Of a stretch of DNA of 64,000 nucleotides, positions 53,282 to 63,639 are shown piece by piece. The notes beneath the pieces are model-generated. The model had not been told where the DNA came from. It saw nothing but the letters and a program-made list of their open reading frames with translations, and ran no database searches. How positions within the stretch are numbered: the first letter of the stretch is position 1; the number at the start of each line of letters is the position of its first letter. Made by a program: the position numbers and the translations under genes. The stretch lies in the NCBI GenBank assembly GCA_032158295.1, contig CM063256.1:16475394-16539393 (forward strand). Direction: 5' to 3'. This stretch comes from Pycnopodia helianthoides. Its lineage: Eukaryota; Echinodermata; Asteroidea; Forcipulatida; Asteriidae.

Positions 53282-54022
53282 ATGTCGCCATTTAGCCTGA
53301 GCGAGATGATTATTGTGTTGGTTGGCATCTTACGAGTTCTCCAAGCTGCGTGTCCTCCCGGCTGGTTGATTTGGCAAGACTCCTGCTACATCTTACTGCC
53401 TCAGAAGATGAACTGGTTCGACGCTTCGAAGGCTTGTGACCGGCCCGGAGTAAGTCTTGTTTTCCCAAACTCGATGACAGAACATGACTTTTTATGGGAA
53501 GAAATGAGTACACGGATGAGAGAAATAGGCGCAAAGAGTGAAGATGATCTGCAGCTGTGGATCAACTGTTACAGATATGATGGAGGGGATTTCACATGCT
53601 CGGGTTATGAGGAAACTTCGTTTTTCAGAGAGTGGGGCGGAGGCGAACCTACCAATAACATCAACGACGACTGCGTCAGAATGGCAGGTAAATGGGCAGG
53701 CAAATGGGGAGACAGGCAGTGTCATATCAATTATTTTGTTGCTTGTGAAATGTCGGCTCTTGCGTACGGGTGCCGCCGGTCAAGCCGCCGTTACATTCAC
53801 GTACCACAGCAGTGTCTGCTCAACCATCAGATCAAGAGCTATCCGGTCAAGGAGTCCATTGGGTGTGGTCTGGCGTGCTGGGCGGAGCCTCTTTGCCGCT
53901 CCTTCAATCTCTGGAAGCAAGCTGATAACAAGACGAGCTGTCAGCTCAACTATGCCAGTCGCATGGAGGCTGACGTCACTGATATCGAGAACGAGGAGAA
54001 CTGTTACTTCTATGAGCCGTAA
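53282..54022 (+). CDS. CTLD-PAN lectin copy 2, intact
   Basis: A single coding exon of 246 residues. Residues 1-23 are a signal peptide. The CTLD spans 24-156: C24/C35 make it a long-form CTLD, C52/C155 and C131/C147 are the canonical pairs, and an extra pair C96/C106 lies in INCYRYDGGDFTCSGY. The long loop has EPT (122-124, EPN-like) and WGD (142-144, WND-like), so mannose-type calcium binding is possible but the Asn is changed. Residues about 164-246 form a PAN/apple-like domain (CLLNHQIKSY, GCGLACWAEPLCRSFNLW, CQLNYASR). A secreted lectin of innate recognition is inferred from the families. Confidence 0.9.
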   Translation: MSPFSLSEMIIVLVGILRVLQAACPPGWLIWQDSCYILLPQKMNWFDASKACDRPGVSLVFPNSMTEHDFLWEEMSTRMREIGAKSEDDLQLWINCYRYDGGDFTCSGYEETSFFREWGGGEPTNNINDDCVRMAGKWAGKWGDRQCHINYFVACEMSALAYGCRRSSRRYIHVPQQCLLNHQIKSYPVKESIGCGLACWAEPLCRSFNLWKQADNKTSCQLNYASRMEADVTDIENEENCYFYEP

Positions 54023-54165
54023 GATTGTTCAGATCATCACGACGCATCACGTCTTGAAACTGTTTCAATCCTGACTCGAGGAGAACTGTTACTTCTATGA
54101 GCCGTAAGATGTTCAGATCATCGCAACGCATCACGTCTTGAAACTGTTTTAATCCTGACTCAAGC
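53995..54165. repeat. 84-bp stop-codon repeat, copy 2 (2 units)
   Basis: Two units; the first contains the real stop, the second is untranslated but still reads ENCYFYEP-stop in the same register. Confidence 0.9.
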
Positions 54166-54169
54166 CGTA

Positions 54170-55220
54170 CATGTATTTTGGAACAATTCTAACTGATGAG
54201 TCGCTTAAAATTAATCAATTTCTTGACATTTCATAATTAAATTACTTTAAAAATTATTAAAATAAAGACTTTTTAATTATTAACCATTATCATGACGTAG
54301 AACCTCTAGAGTTTGGACTTTTTAAGACAACATTTTTGTGAACTTTAAATTCACTTCTAGATCGACTTAAATGTGTAGATGAATTGAGAGATATTGTGAT
54401 AGATAGGTTACACTTTTTCAGTGTTTGGCCGTTCAGTTTACAAAACCAACAACATTTTTTACTACACGAAAATTAGCGCGTTTTATGAAACTCGTGAAAC
54501 CGTTTGTAATTCCTTATCCAATTTAAAACCGACCAATCCACAAAATGTGTTGTTTGGAATATGTTTCGAAGCTTTTACATTTATTTTGGACCCTAAGTAA
54601 ATTAACACCAATTCCAAAGTAAGATTCATATTTGATAACAATCAAGAAAAATTTAGATTGCAAACCCCGTCTCCAGGTTTTAAATATGAAAGCCTAAATA
54701 GTTCAGAATTTGTAAGATTATTTTATTATGTTTCTTTGTAGAAGTGTTGAAGATTATACTCAAATTGGGAAAATAGTATTCTAAATAGTTGGTTGCTAAA
54801 ATAAGATTTAATTATTCGTCGTTTTTTCAAATTTTTGGATATCACTTATATTTTCCAACCTTATTTTTTACTTGTTTATTTGTTTATTTGTTTATTTTTT
54901 GTTTGTTTATTTTTTATCTCATTTATTTTTTATGTCTTTTACTTTTCATTATTATTCGCACGTTAAGTACTTTAAATAACATATTATTTAGATCGCATGA
55001 ATAAAGCCAAAATAAATGTTGAATTGAAACTGTTCTTGGTGAATATTGTTTACCCGTACAAGCTAAGATTGTATTCCAATTTAAATTAATACCTAATCTG
55101 AATCACTACCAACATTTCGATTGCAAGAAGTAAAGCTCTAGATTAACAGTAGCTGCAAACCTATTGCAATTAGACGTAGCTTGGTCTTTAGGGAACCGTC
55201 AGACACAGTAGTTTAATCTA
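54170..55220. other. 3' flank of lectin copy 2
   Basis: Homologous to the flanks of the other copies, with T-rich (TTTATTTG)n sequence at 54870-54920 and AATAAA near 55000. The frame at 54789-55004 is low-complexity. Confidence 0.5.
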
Positions 55221-55224
55221 TATA

Positions 55225-55520
55225 TCATGTCAATCAATGACAGTGTTCTTCTGTCTGAAACACAAACACATTGGATTTCTCTGCCAAGCGTACATCAAAC
55301 TGTGTTTAGATGCTGAGACATCGATACCATCGGGTAAATTGTGTTTCTCAGCCTTGATTATCATGATGGAGTGACGTGTTCTTAATTTGAAAATAATTAA
55401 AGGCCGCAGAGCTCCGACGATCTGTGCATATAGAATACGATGCAATAATTACTTGATCTATTTAAACTGTTTTTGTGTTCATCGCCAAGTTATGGACACC
55501 CAAGAGAGGGCGATGTTCGT
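55225..55520. repeat. Second copy of the lectin-unit spacer
   Basis: Direct duplicate of 52331-52620. It marks the 2.9-kb period of the array between copies 2 and 3. Confidence 0.75.
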
Positions 55521-55859
55521 AGATTTGAACAGCCATACATGCCTTCTAGCTAATATACTTTGGGTTTACTTTAAAACATTTGTTATTAATATATTAAAAA
55601 CCAAATAATAACAAAATATTTGTATATCGCCTAAATCCACGTACAATCCGCTCGAGGCGCTTTAAAATATTAATACAAATGTTTTCAAAAAAGAGTTTGA
55701 AAATTAACCCAAAATTTGAGCAAATAATAATTAAAGAACATATATTGAATACAATACAAAAAAAATGACGTCAAAGCAGTAAATAATCAAAAACTTAAAA
55801 AATTATATCACAAAGCGAGTTGTTGGTTTTCTAACCTCGACGATCAGAAAGTAGCCGTG

Positions 55860-56186
55860 GTCCAAATTGGAAGATAATTAAAAACGGAGAGTCGAAACAA
55901 TCAGTGAACGGAAGGAACGTGAAACAACAATAATAACTCTCTTTCATCACCAAGCAACGGCTCGGTGTTTACCAAACATCATTTTGTCCACAATGTTTCT
56001 CACTGCTGGACTGAACGGACGACTTTAAGGTGAGCTCTTATCAGACACCAGACAAATCTTTCTGATTTTTGTAGAAACTAGACTCGATTTACCCGAGTTC
56101 TGTGAAGATTTCTAACTCGTAGACACCATACTCAAGAGAGTGAACAATTTTCACTGTTAAAAGATCAAACACTCTTTGATTTTAAG
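55860..56186 (+). promoter_or_regulatory. Type-2 upstream region, lectin copy 3
   Basis: Near-identical to the copy 2 upstream region, with donor TTTAAG|GTGAGC at about 56030 and AG before the ATG (TTTTAAG|ATG). Confidence 0.55.
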
Positions 56187-56927
56187 ATGTCGTCATTTAG
56201 CCTGAGCGAGATGATGATTGTGTTGGTTGGCATCTTACGGGTTCTCCAAGCCGCGTGTCCTCCCGGCTGGTTGATTTGGCAAGACTCCTGCTACATCTTA
56301 CTGCCTCAGAAGATGAACTGGTTTGACGCTTCGAAGGCTTGTGACCACCCCGGGGTCAATCTTGTTTTCCCAAACTCGATGACAGAACATAACTTTTTAT
56401 GGGAAGAAATGAGTACACGGATGAAGGAATTAGGAGCCGAAAGTAAAGGGGATCTGCAGCTGTGGATCAACTGTTACAGATATGATGAAAATCATTTCAA
56501 TTGCTCGGGTTATGAGGAAACTTCAAATTTCAGAAATTGGAACGGGAACGGTCCATCAACTAACCCTAAAGAAGACTGCGTCAGAATGAACGGCAAATCT
56601 GGAGGAAAATGGGCAGACAGGGAGTGTCACTTTAATTTCTTTGTCGCTTGTGAAATGTCTGCTCTGGCGTACGGGTGCCGCCGGTCAAGCCGCAGTTACA
56701 TTCACGTACCACAGCAGTGTCTGCTCAACAATCAGATCAAGAGCTATCCGGTCGAGGAGTCCATTGGGTGTGGTCTGGCGTGCTGGGCGGAGCCTCTTTG
56801 CCGCTCCTTCAATCTCTGGAAGCAAGCTGATAACAAGACGAGCTGTCAGCTCAACTATGCCAGTCGCGTTGATGCTAACGTCACTGATATCAAGTACGAG
56901 GAGAACTGTCACTTTTATGAGCCGTAA
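56187..56927 (+). CDS. CTLD-PAN lectin copy 3, intact
   Basis: 246 residues with the same layout and cysteines as copy 2, including the extra C96/C106 pair. Differences cluster in the long loop: RNWNGNGPSTNPKEDC replaces the EPT-containing loop, so the EPN/QPD-type motif is lost (GPS), and WAD replaces WGD. Calcium-dependent sugar binding of the classical kind is therefore unlikely or altered, pointing to a different ligand. The PAN half differs from copy 2 by only a few residues (SRSYIHV, NNQIKSYPVE, VDANVTDIKY). Confidence 0.9.
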   Translation: MSSFSLSEMMIVLVGILRVLQAACPPGWLIWQDSCYILLPQKMNWFDASKACDHPGVNLVFPNSMTEHNFLWEEMSTRMKELGAESKGDLQLWINCYRYDENHFNCSGYEETSNFRNWNGNGPSTNPKEDCVRMNGKSGGKWADRECHFNFFVACEMSALAYGCRRSSRSYIHVPQQCLLNNQIKSYPVEESIGCGLACWAEPLCRSFNLWKQADNKTSCQLNYASRVDANVTDIKYEENCHFYEP

Positions 56928-57065
56928 GATGTTCAGATCATCGCAACGCATCACGTCTTGAAACTGTTTCAATCCTGACTCGAGGAGAACTGTTACTTTA
57001 TGAGCCGTAAGATGTTCAGATCATCGTGACGCATCACGTCTTGAAACTGTTTCAATCTTGACTCG
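56894..57065. repeat. 84-bp stop-codon repeat, copy 3 (2 units)
   Basis: Second unit at about 56978-57063 with one base missing (TTACTTTATGAGCC), so only the first unit keeps the coding register. Confidence 0.9.
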
Positions 57066-57069
57066 AGGC

Positions 57070-57945
57070 GTACATGAAAGCGTGATCAATTTTAACTGAC
57101 GATTTGCTTACAGTCAGTCAATTTCTTGACATTTTATAATTCAATTATTTAACAAATATTATAATTGTTTTTCATGACGTAGAACCATTACAATTTGGAC
57201 TGTTGAGAAAACATTTTCGTGAGCTTTTGATTCAGTTCTTGATCGATGTTAATTTGTAGATGATTTAAGTGATTAGGAGGTGACACTTATTTAGTGTGTG
57301 GCTGTTAATTTTTAAAATCCTGCAACATTTTTAATTATACGGAAAGCAGCGCATTTTCAGAACCTCGTGGAACTGTTTGTAACTTCTTATCAAATTTAAG
57401 ATCTCCAGTCACACCGGGCCAGAACCAAAAAATCAATCAATCAAAATAATGCTTCAACAAGTTTATTGTTTGGATTTTGTTTCGAATTTCATACAATTAT
57501 TTCGGAACCTGAGTAAATTAAACCAAATTCAAGGTATGATTCATATTTGATAACGATCAAGAATGATTTATAAACCCCGTCTCCAGGTACGTTATCATCA
57601 TCAGGACCTAAACAAGTTCTGGGTTTTTTGCATCTTTTTAAAAATATTTCTTAGTAGACGTGTTGAAGAGTATATTTAAATTAGGGAAATTGATTTCTGA
57701 ATGGTTGGGTGTTTCAAATTGCACCAATCTACGCATTTCCGAATTTTTGATGACATTTTAAATTTCAAACATTATTAATATTATTATTATCTATTATTTG
57801 TTTTTATTTTATATATATATATATATTGTTGTGCTTTTCATTATTTTTTCTTGGTAGAAGTGTTAAATAACATATTTAAACTGGGAAAATTGTTTTCTGA
57901 ATGATTGGTTGTTTAAAATTGCATTTATTCATCGTATTCTCGAGT
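57070..57945. other. 3' flank of lectin copy 3
   Basis: Homologous to the flanks of copies 1 and 4 up to about 57900. No gene. Confidence 0.5.
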
Positions 57946-58545
57946 TGTTCTCCAAGCCACCAGAACCCATCATATTCTGCTGTTATGTAGCCACTGATTA
58001 GATCTATTTTCTGAATGGGCAAAACACTCTGTGTTGTACGCTCTTGTTGTGCTGCAGGGCTAGATGAAAATTCTCGCACTTCAATACAATTCCTTGATAT
58101 TGGCTTGAAATAATGCAGTTTCTGGGTTCCAGGGATAGTACGTGCATTAAAGTTGCTTCTTCACTGTGCTGGGCTGTTGTAGTGAAACAAAACTTCATTC
58201 CAGAAATCCCCTTGCAGGCAAAATCATACAGTTGCCGAGGTGTCATTATTCAGAAAATAGATCTACATGTAATCAGTGGCTACATAACAGCAGAATATGA
58301 CGGGTTCTGGTGGCTTGGATGTGTTGTAGAATTGAGGCAAGAAAGTCGACTTGTGAAGGTCAATTTCTTACATCCACACGGGCCCTGCTCGATCATTCTT
58401 TTTTCAAGAAAGGGAAGACATCTTTGAAATTGATGTTGCTGATGTCTTGACGTCTGCTGCCCCACTGACTACCACAGGGAGAACATACACCCTTCCAAAA
58501 AAAGACTCACTTGCAGCCCACACAAGACTTAGAGAACGACTTTAA
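57946..58545 (+). pseudogene. Fragment of an unidentified conserved coding sequence, partly mirrored
   Basis: 58243-58390 reads SGYITAEYDGFWWLGCVVEL then VKVNFLHPHGP; after a frameshift FFQEREDIFEIDV and TTTGRTYTLPKKDS continue to a stop at 58545, with AATAAA at 58549. This resembles a C-terminal piece found in many repeat-associated invertebrate proteins, but I cannot name the family. 57946-58020 is an inverted copy of about 58250-58320, so a small rearrangement has mirrored part of it. Confidence 0.5.
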
Positions 58546-58585
58546 GCAATAAAAGGCTCACAGAAAACCATGTAATATGCTGAAC

Positions 58586-58972
58586 TTAAAGGAACATTAC
58601 ATAATTGGTTTTTGCTAACAAAACAGTTGCTGGCAGTGTAAGCACTTTATGTAATTCACCATATACATAAACTGACAAACCTGTAGAAGTTTGAGATCGA
58701 TCGGCCATCTGGGTCACAAGAAAATAGTGAAAAACCGACTACACATTTGCATGAAATCATATAAACTCAACAAATGAATAAAACGCTCACTGAGCGATCA
58801 ACTCGGAACATTAGTTTATTCATTTCTCATCAAATATGGCATGTCAGACAGAAATATTTCAAGGGATGTTTTCTACTATCATCATCATTAGACCGTGTAA
58901 GTTTTATGTAAATCTGTGATCAAAAGTATATTTTACAAGTTTTTTTAGACCAACTCTGTAATGTTCCTTTAA
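58586..58972 (+). mobile_element. MITE family X, copy 3 (full length)
   Basis: TTAAAGGAACATTAC...GTAATGTTCCTTTAA ends and a 387-bp body like 11191-11576. It sits 40 bp after the fragment above. Confidence 0.9.
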
Positions 58973-58974
58973 GT

Positions 58975-59300
58975 AAACTAATGGAAGCCTTGGTTACCTT
59001 GACTTCTTCGTTGTAAGGGGCAAACACCACCGATCCAAGTTCAGGGTCCACGTAGCCTCGGCGTACACGATATGAATTAGGAAGACCAAGAGTAAACAAG
59101 TGCTGTTGACGATGATCCTTGCTTGTTGGAGGTAGGACGGAGAGTGGGTGGGGTGACGAAGCCCGCTCTGTAGCTTTTTGTTACCGCTTTCCGCACCAAT
59201 AGTTACAATGAATAGGAGAGCCTTCTAGAATCATACGTGAGGATCTTTGTTGATGTACACCTGGCCATAATGTTTGGGCCATTCGTCAAAAGAAAAGGAA
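58975..59300. other. No feature recognised
   Basis: Slightly GC-richer sequence possibly belonging to the same insertion as the fragment at 58.2 kb. No open frame of note. Confidence 0.4.
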
Positions 59301-59304
59301 TAAT

Positions 59305-59410
59305 TCAGTACAGCATCACGTCTTGAAACTGTTTCAATTCTGACGCAAGGCGTACATGAAATCGTGATCAATTCTAATAGATGAGTAGCTTACAGTTAGT
59401 CAATTTGTGA
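59305..59410 (+). repeat. Orphan lectin 3' UTR fragment
   Basis: AGCATCACGTCTTGAAACTG, then GTACATGAAATCGTGATCAA and TAGCTTACAGTTAGTCAATT, match the sequence after the stop codons of the lectin genes, but no coding part precedes it. It is the relic of a further lectin unit, or the displaced flank of copy 3. Confidence 0.75.
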
Positions 59411-59649
59411 TAAACTTATGCGATGTACTTGAGTTAATCGCAATCCTTATTTCTAATTAATAATTGTATTTTACAAAATTGACAAGGAAAAGGAAATTTG
59501 GCCTTTGCCCATTGAATCGACTTTTAATTATCATCTCCTTAGTCAATAGAATACAAAGATTTAATAGTAAGTCCGGCTGATCGGAGGGTTTGACCAAAAA
59601 GAATGGATTTAAAACTTAAAGTAATTTCCTGACAAGCCTTTCCACCAAG

Positions 59650-60110
59650 CTTCAAAATCTTTCCAATCTTTTCATTTTAAATAATCTCACATTAGTCATT
59701 AAACAATCCATATTGATTTCATATTGAAATATTCTCGTCCTGACCTCCTTACTACACAGATAAGGCAGGGAATAGATGTTTTTCCTTTCATCCTTCTTAA
59801 CACCAAGCTCCAAGTTAAATTTGGTATGAGCAGTTGGCTGTACAAATATCCTCGAAGCAAAAATCTTACAGATTTCTCTTGTAGAAGGAATTGCCCTTAT
59901 GGGGGCTTGTTCCAAGCACAGAAAGACCGTGGGCAGTGCATATTCCCATGTTAAACCCTCCTCTCGGTGTCTGTTGCCACACCCGAGGGACAGCTGAGAT
60001 AAGTCCTCTCCATTTTAGAAATAGATTTGTGGACACCCCTCTGTCTACCCATGTATCAAATAGAACGATGCTTCCGTCTTCCAGGAACAAGTCACTGACC
60101 ATTATAACAC
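59650..60110 (-). mobile_element. L1/Tx1-like LINE ORF2 fragment
   Basis: The minus strand reads VSDLFLEDGSIVLFDTWVDR, then STNLFLKWRGLISAVPRVWQ, then after a frameshift REICKIFASRIFVQPTAHTK, KNIYSLPYLCSKEVRTRIFQ and YEINMDCLMTN: the region downstream of the reverse transcriptase in L1/Tx1-type ORF2. Too short and shifted to be active. Confidence 0.65.
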
Positions 60111-60114
60111 CTTT

Positions 60115-60448
60115 AGAGTATAAACCTTCATAAAAAACAAGGTTTATTATTAATGCGAACTCGTTGATTTATGCCAGACGCACTGTGAGTGAACCTCAAT
60201 CTTATCATGTTGCATCAAATCAATAAAAGAGTTATACATATCCTTGTAAAACATAGGAACATTTGTCAATTCTTCCACTTGGTCACGATTCATATTGCAG
60301 TGGAACACTTAGTCTCCCTCATAAGAAGTAATGAAGTGACTCAACGTGGACTTCCAAGCTGCTTGATTGATGGCGCTATATCTTTGAGTCCATTTTACAC
60401 GTAAAGCTATGAACATAGACTGAACATGTACCATTTTTAAACCGCCTT
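60115..60448. other. No feature recognised
   Basis: The frame at 60189-60404 reads REVTQRGLPSC-like and LVTIHIAVEH-like pieces that may be more LINE debris, but this is not secure. Confidence 0.3.
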
Positions 60449-60449
60449 C

Positions 60450-60641
60450 AATATCTATGGAGTGCATTCTTAACATTTAATCCCAAATAGTGATATCTCT
60501 ATTAATAGAGATATCTCTAATTAATAATAGAGATATCTCTAATTAATAGAGATATCTCTATTATTAATTGAGATATCTCTATTATTAATTGAGATATCTC
60601 TATTTGGGATTAAATGTTAAGAATGCACTCCATAAATATCC
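60450..60641. mobile_element. Palindromic element with repeated hairpin core
   Basis: Arms of about 40 bp (ATGGAGTGCATTCTTAACAT and its inverse) enclose about 110 bp made of GAGATATCTC palindromes joined by TATTAATTA-type linkers. The whole 190 bp can fold on itself in more than one register. Confidence 0.9.
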
Positions 60642-60776
60642 CCTATTATTATAGTAAATTTTTAATAAATTTAAGCAATTGAAATAACAATAACAACACC
60701 ATTCCTTTCATATTGCGTTTCGTAACTAGATAAATTTCTACTTATCTTTTGAAAGAATGACTATTAAACGGCAAAG

Positions 60777-61138
60777 AGACCAGAGCCATTGTCAGTTTTA
60801 TTTATCAACCTTGAGTTTGAAGACGAAAGATCAATCATATTTAATCGATAAAGAGCGATATTTTTATTGCCTTGAATTTATTAAATTTACCCTCAAGTAC
60901 CTCTTTAAAATCGATAAAGAGCGGCAGTAGTAAACATGCATAATATGCATCTACCAACTCCAAGCAACAGTTCATTATTTACCAAAGATCACATCACATC
61001 CACATTTGCTGCTGGACTAAACTGATGAGTTGGCAGAAATTTAAAATCCGTTCTGATAAAAGCAGAATTTTCAAAAGCTAATTAAATTCAAACTCTAGAG
61101 AGTTACCTTTTATACTTGACTCCAATATTTCAAAGAGA
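60777..61138 (+). promoter_or_regulatory. Type-1 upstream region, lectin copy 4
   Basis: Counterpart of 49631-49944, with an internal duplication: ATCGATAAAGAGCG occurs at about 60844 and again at about 60910. Confidence 0.6.
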
Positions 61139-61912
61139 ATGTCGTCATTTAGTTTTTGCGCAATGACGTCTTTTATGATATTGACGCTCAGCATCTTACG
61201 GGTTCTCCAAGCCGCGTGCCCTCTCGGCTGGTTGACTTGGCAAGACTCCTGCTACATCTTACTGCCTCGGAAGATGAACTGGTTCGACGCTTCGAAGGCT
61301 TGCGACCGGCCCGGAGTAAATCTTGTTTTCCCAAATTCGATAACAGAACATAACTTTTTATGGGAAGAAATGAGTGCACGGATGAGAGAAATACGCGCCG
61401 AAAGTGAAAATGATCTGCAGCTGTGGATCAATTGTTACAGATATGATAAAGAGCATTTTAATTGCTCGGGTTATGAGGAAACTTCAAATTTCAGAAATTG
61501 GGACGGGAATGGTCCATCAACTAACCCTGAAGAAGACTGCGTCAGAATGAACGGCAAATCTAGTGGCAAATGGGCAGACATGTGGTGTCATGTGAATTAT
61601 TTTGTCGCCTGCGAAATGTCGGCTCTGGCGTACGGGTGCCGCCGGTCAAGCCGCCGTTACATTCACGTACCACAGCAGTGTCTGCTCAACCATCAGATCA
61701 AGAGCTATCCGGTCAAGGAGTCCATTGGGAGTGCTGGGCGGAGCCTCTTTACCGCTCCTTCAATCTCTGGAAGCAAGCTGATAACAAGACGAGCTGTCAG
61801 CTCAACTATGCCAGTCGCATTGATGCTGACGTTACTGATATCAAGTACGAGGAGAACTGTTACTTTTATGAGCCGTAAGATGTTCAGATCATCGCGACCC
61901 ATCACGTCTTAA
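61139..61912 (+). CDS. CTLD-PAN lectin copy 4, PAN part frameshifted
   Basis: Signal peptide MSSFSFCAMTSFMILTLSIL and an intact CTLD with all cysteines and a GPS-type long loop (RNWDGNGPSTNPEEDC, then WAD). In the PAN domain about 10 bp are missing after KESIG (GGGTGTGGTCTGGCG in other copies, GGGAG here at about 61729), so the frame changes and runs on 60 residues to 61912. Those residues (SAGRSLFTAPSISGSKLI...) are the +1 translation of the PAN DNA and lose its cysteines. The original frame would end at 61878. It could still make a secreted CTLD with a foreign tail, or be a young pseudogene. Confidence 0.75.
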   Translation: MSSFSFCAMTSFMILTLSILRVLQAACPLGWLTWQDSCYILLPRKMNWFDASKACDRPGVNLVFPNSITEHNFLWEEMSARMREIRAESENDLQLWINCYRYDKEHFNCSGYEETSNFRNWDGNGPSTNPEEDCVRMNGKSSGKWADMWCHVNYFVACEMSALAYGCRRSSRRYIHVPQQCLLNHQIKSYPVKESIGSAGRSLFTAPSISGSKLITRRAVSSTMPVALMLTLLISSTRRTVTFMSRKMFRSSRPITS

Positions 61913-62188
61913 ACCTGTTTCAATCCTGACTCGAGGAGAACTGTTACTTCTTTGAGCCGTAAGATGTTCAGATCATCGCGACGCATCACGTCTTGAAACT
62001 GTTTCAATCCTGACTCGAGGAGAACTGTTACTTCTTTGAGCCGTAAGATGTACAGATCATCGCGACCCATCACGTCTTAAACCTGTTTCAATCCTGACTC
62101 GAGGAGAACTGTTACTTCTTTGAGCCGTAAGATGTTCAGATCATCGCAACGCATCACGTCTTGAAACTGTTTCAACTCTGACTCAAGG
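61848..62188. repeat. 84-bp stop-codon repeat, copy 4 (4 units)
   Basis: Four units, against two in copies 1-3. Units alternate between two variants (GACGCATCACGTCTTGAAAC and GACCCATCACGTCTTAAACC), so the last doubling probably copied a pair. Confidence 0.92.
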
Positions 62189-62189
62189 C

Positions 62190-62950
62190 GTACATGAAAT
62201 CGTAATCAATTCTAACAGACGAGTAGCTTACAGTTAGTCTTTTCAAAACTCAATTATTATAAAGAAGTTAAAATTAGACTTTTTTTCAGACTATTTTCGT
62301 GACGTAGAACCTCTTCAGTTTGGATTGTTGAGAGAACATTTTTGTGAACGTTTAATTCAGTTCTAGATCGATGTTAATGTTTAGACGAATTGAGAGATAT
62401 TGTGATTGGTAGGTAACACTTGTTTAGTGTGTGGCTGTTAATTTTATAATCAAAAAGTTTTACTTCAGGAAAAAAAACCACATTTTTTGAACCTCGTTAG
62501 ACCGTTTGTATTTCGCTTTAAAAATTTAAGATCTCCCGTCACACTTGGGCAAAACATAGAAACAGTCAATTCAATGCTTCAACATTCCTTTTGTATGGGT
62601 TAAATGTTTTCGAAGCAGGTACAATTATTTCGGAACCTAAGTAAGGTGTGATTCGAATTCGATAATGATCAAGAATTATTTAGATTGCGAACTCCGTCTC
62701 CATGTTGTCATAATCAGAGTCAAGCGATTTCCGAAATGTCGCTTTATTTTAGTAATATTTTCTGGTAGAAGTGTTGAATTTAATATATTCAAAATTAGAA
62801 AGTTTTTCTCTTAATGGTTATTTTTTTATTGCACAGATTCGTCGTCTTTTCAAATTTTTGATTAGTTTTTAAATGTCAAACTTTTTTTTTGTATTAATTT
62901 GTTAAATTTGTATTATATTTATTGTTTATGTTTTTGCTTTTCACTTTTAT
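62190..62950. other. 3' flank of lectin copy 4
   Basis: Homologous to the other lectin flanks (TTCTAGATCGATGTTAATGT and similar). No gene. Confidence 0.5.
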
Positions 62951-62954
62951 TTGA

Positions 62955-63275
62955 TGAAGTGACCACCGCTGACCCAAAAAGTGACCACTGGCCAAAATCT
63001 TTCCTCTCGCCTATAAAGCACAGAACCAAGTTAGGCTGAAATCGGCTGGAAAATGTGAGAAAAGAAGCATTTTGTAAATATTTATAAAATTACAAGTGCT
63101 GACCGACAAGTGACCACTGGCCAAAATCCGTGTGTACCAAAAAAGTAGTTCGAGCTAATGAAGCATTGTTCCAGGTTAGGCTGCAATTGGCTACAGAATA
63201 TGGGAAAAGAAGCTTCTTCTTTTTTGACATTCATTATATGACCAATACTGACCACCAGATAACCAATGGTCAACC
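62955..63275. repeat. ~145-bp tandem repeat
   Basis: Two and a bit units containing GTGACCACTGGCCAAAATC, CAGGTTAGGCTG-type, ATTGGCTRRARAATRTG and GAAAAGAAGC. Small frames on both strands here are rejected. Confidence 0.75.
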
Positions 63276-63400
63276 TTTACTACAACCCTTTGACAGGGCA
63301 GGTGTTAAGCTTTAATTTGACAGAGTTTGGTTAAAATCGCCTAATAGTTTAAGAGTTATGACCTTTTTATTGTGATCACGTGACCGTTTACCCCCCACCC

Positions 63401-63435
<35 letters not shown>
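63401..63435. repeat. Poly(A) run of ~33 bp
   Basis: An A-tract preceded by CACCCCT; possibly the tail of a retroposed element, though no body was recognised. Confidence 0.6.
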
Positions 63436-63437
<2 letters not shown>

Positions 63438-63639
63438 TAAATTCTAGCATGACAATTCGTTAACCTGCTTCTCTGGGCTGATACAAATAGTGACGTCACA
63501 TGAGACAGTTAAGTAGGGGAAAAAACGAAATAAGTTGTTTGTTTTCTGACCTTGTACTTCGGAATGCAGCCGCGGTCCTAACTCAAATAATGTTAATATT
63601 TATAATAATATATAATGTACGATTAAAGAGCGCACACAT

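Noticed and set aside
53538..54074. Second open frame (178 codons) overlapping lectin copy 2
   Set aside because: A +1 shadow of the lectin; open probably because of base composition. Noted only because copy 4 enters this frame after a deletion.
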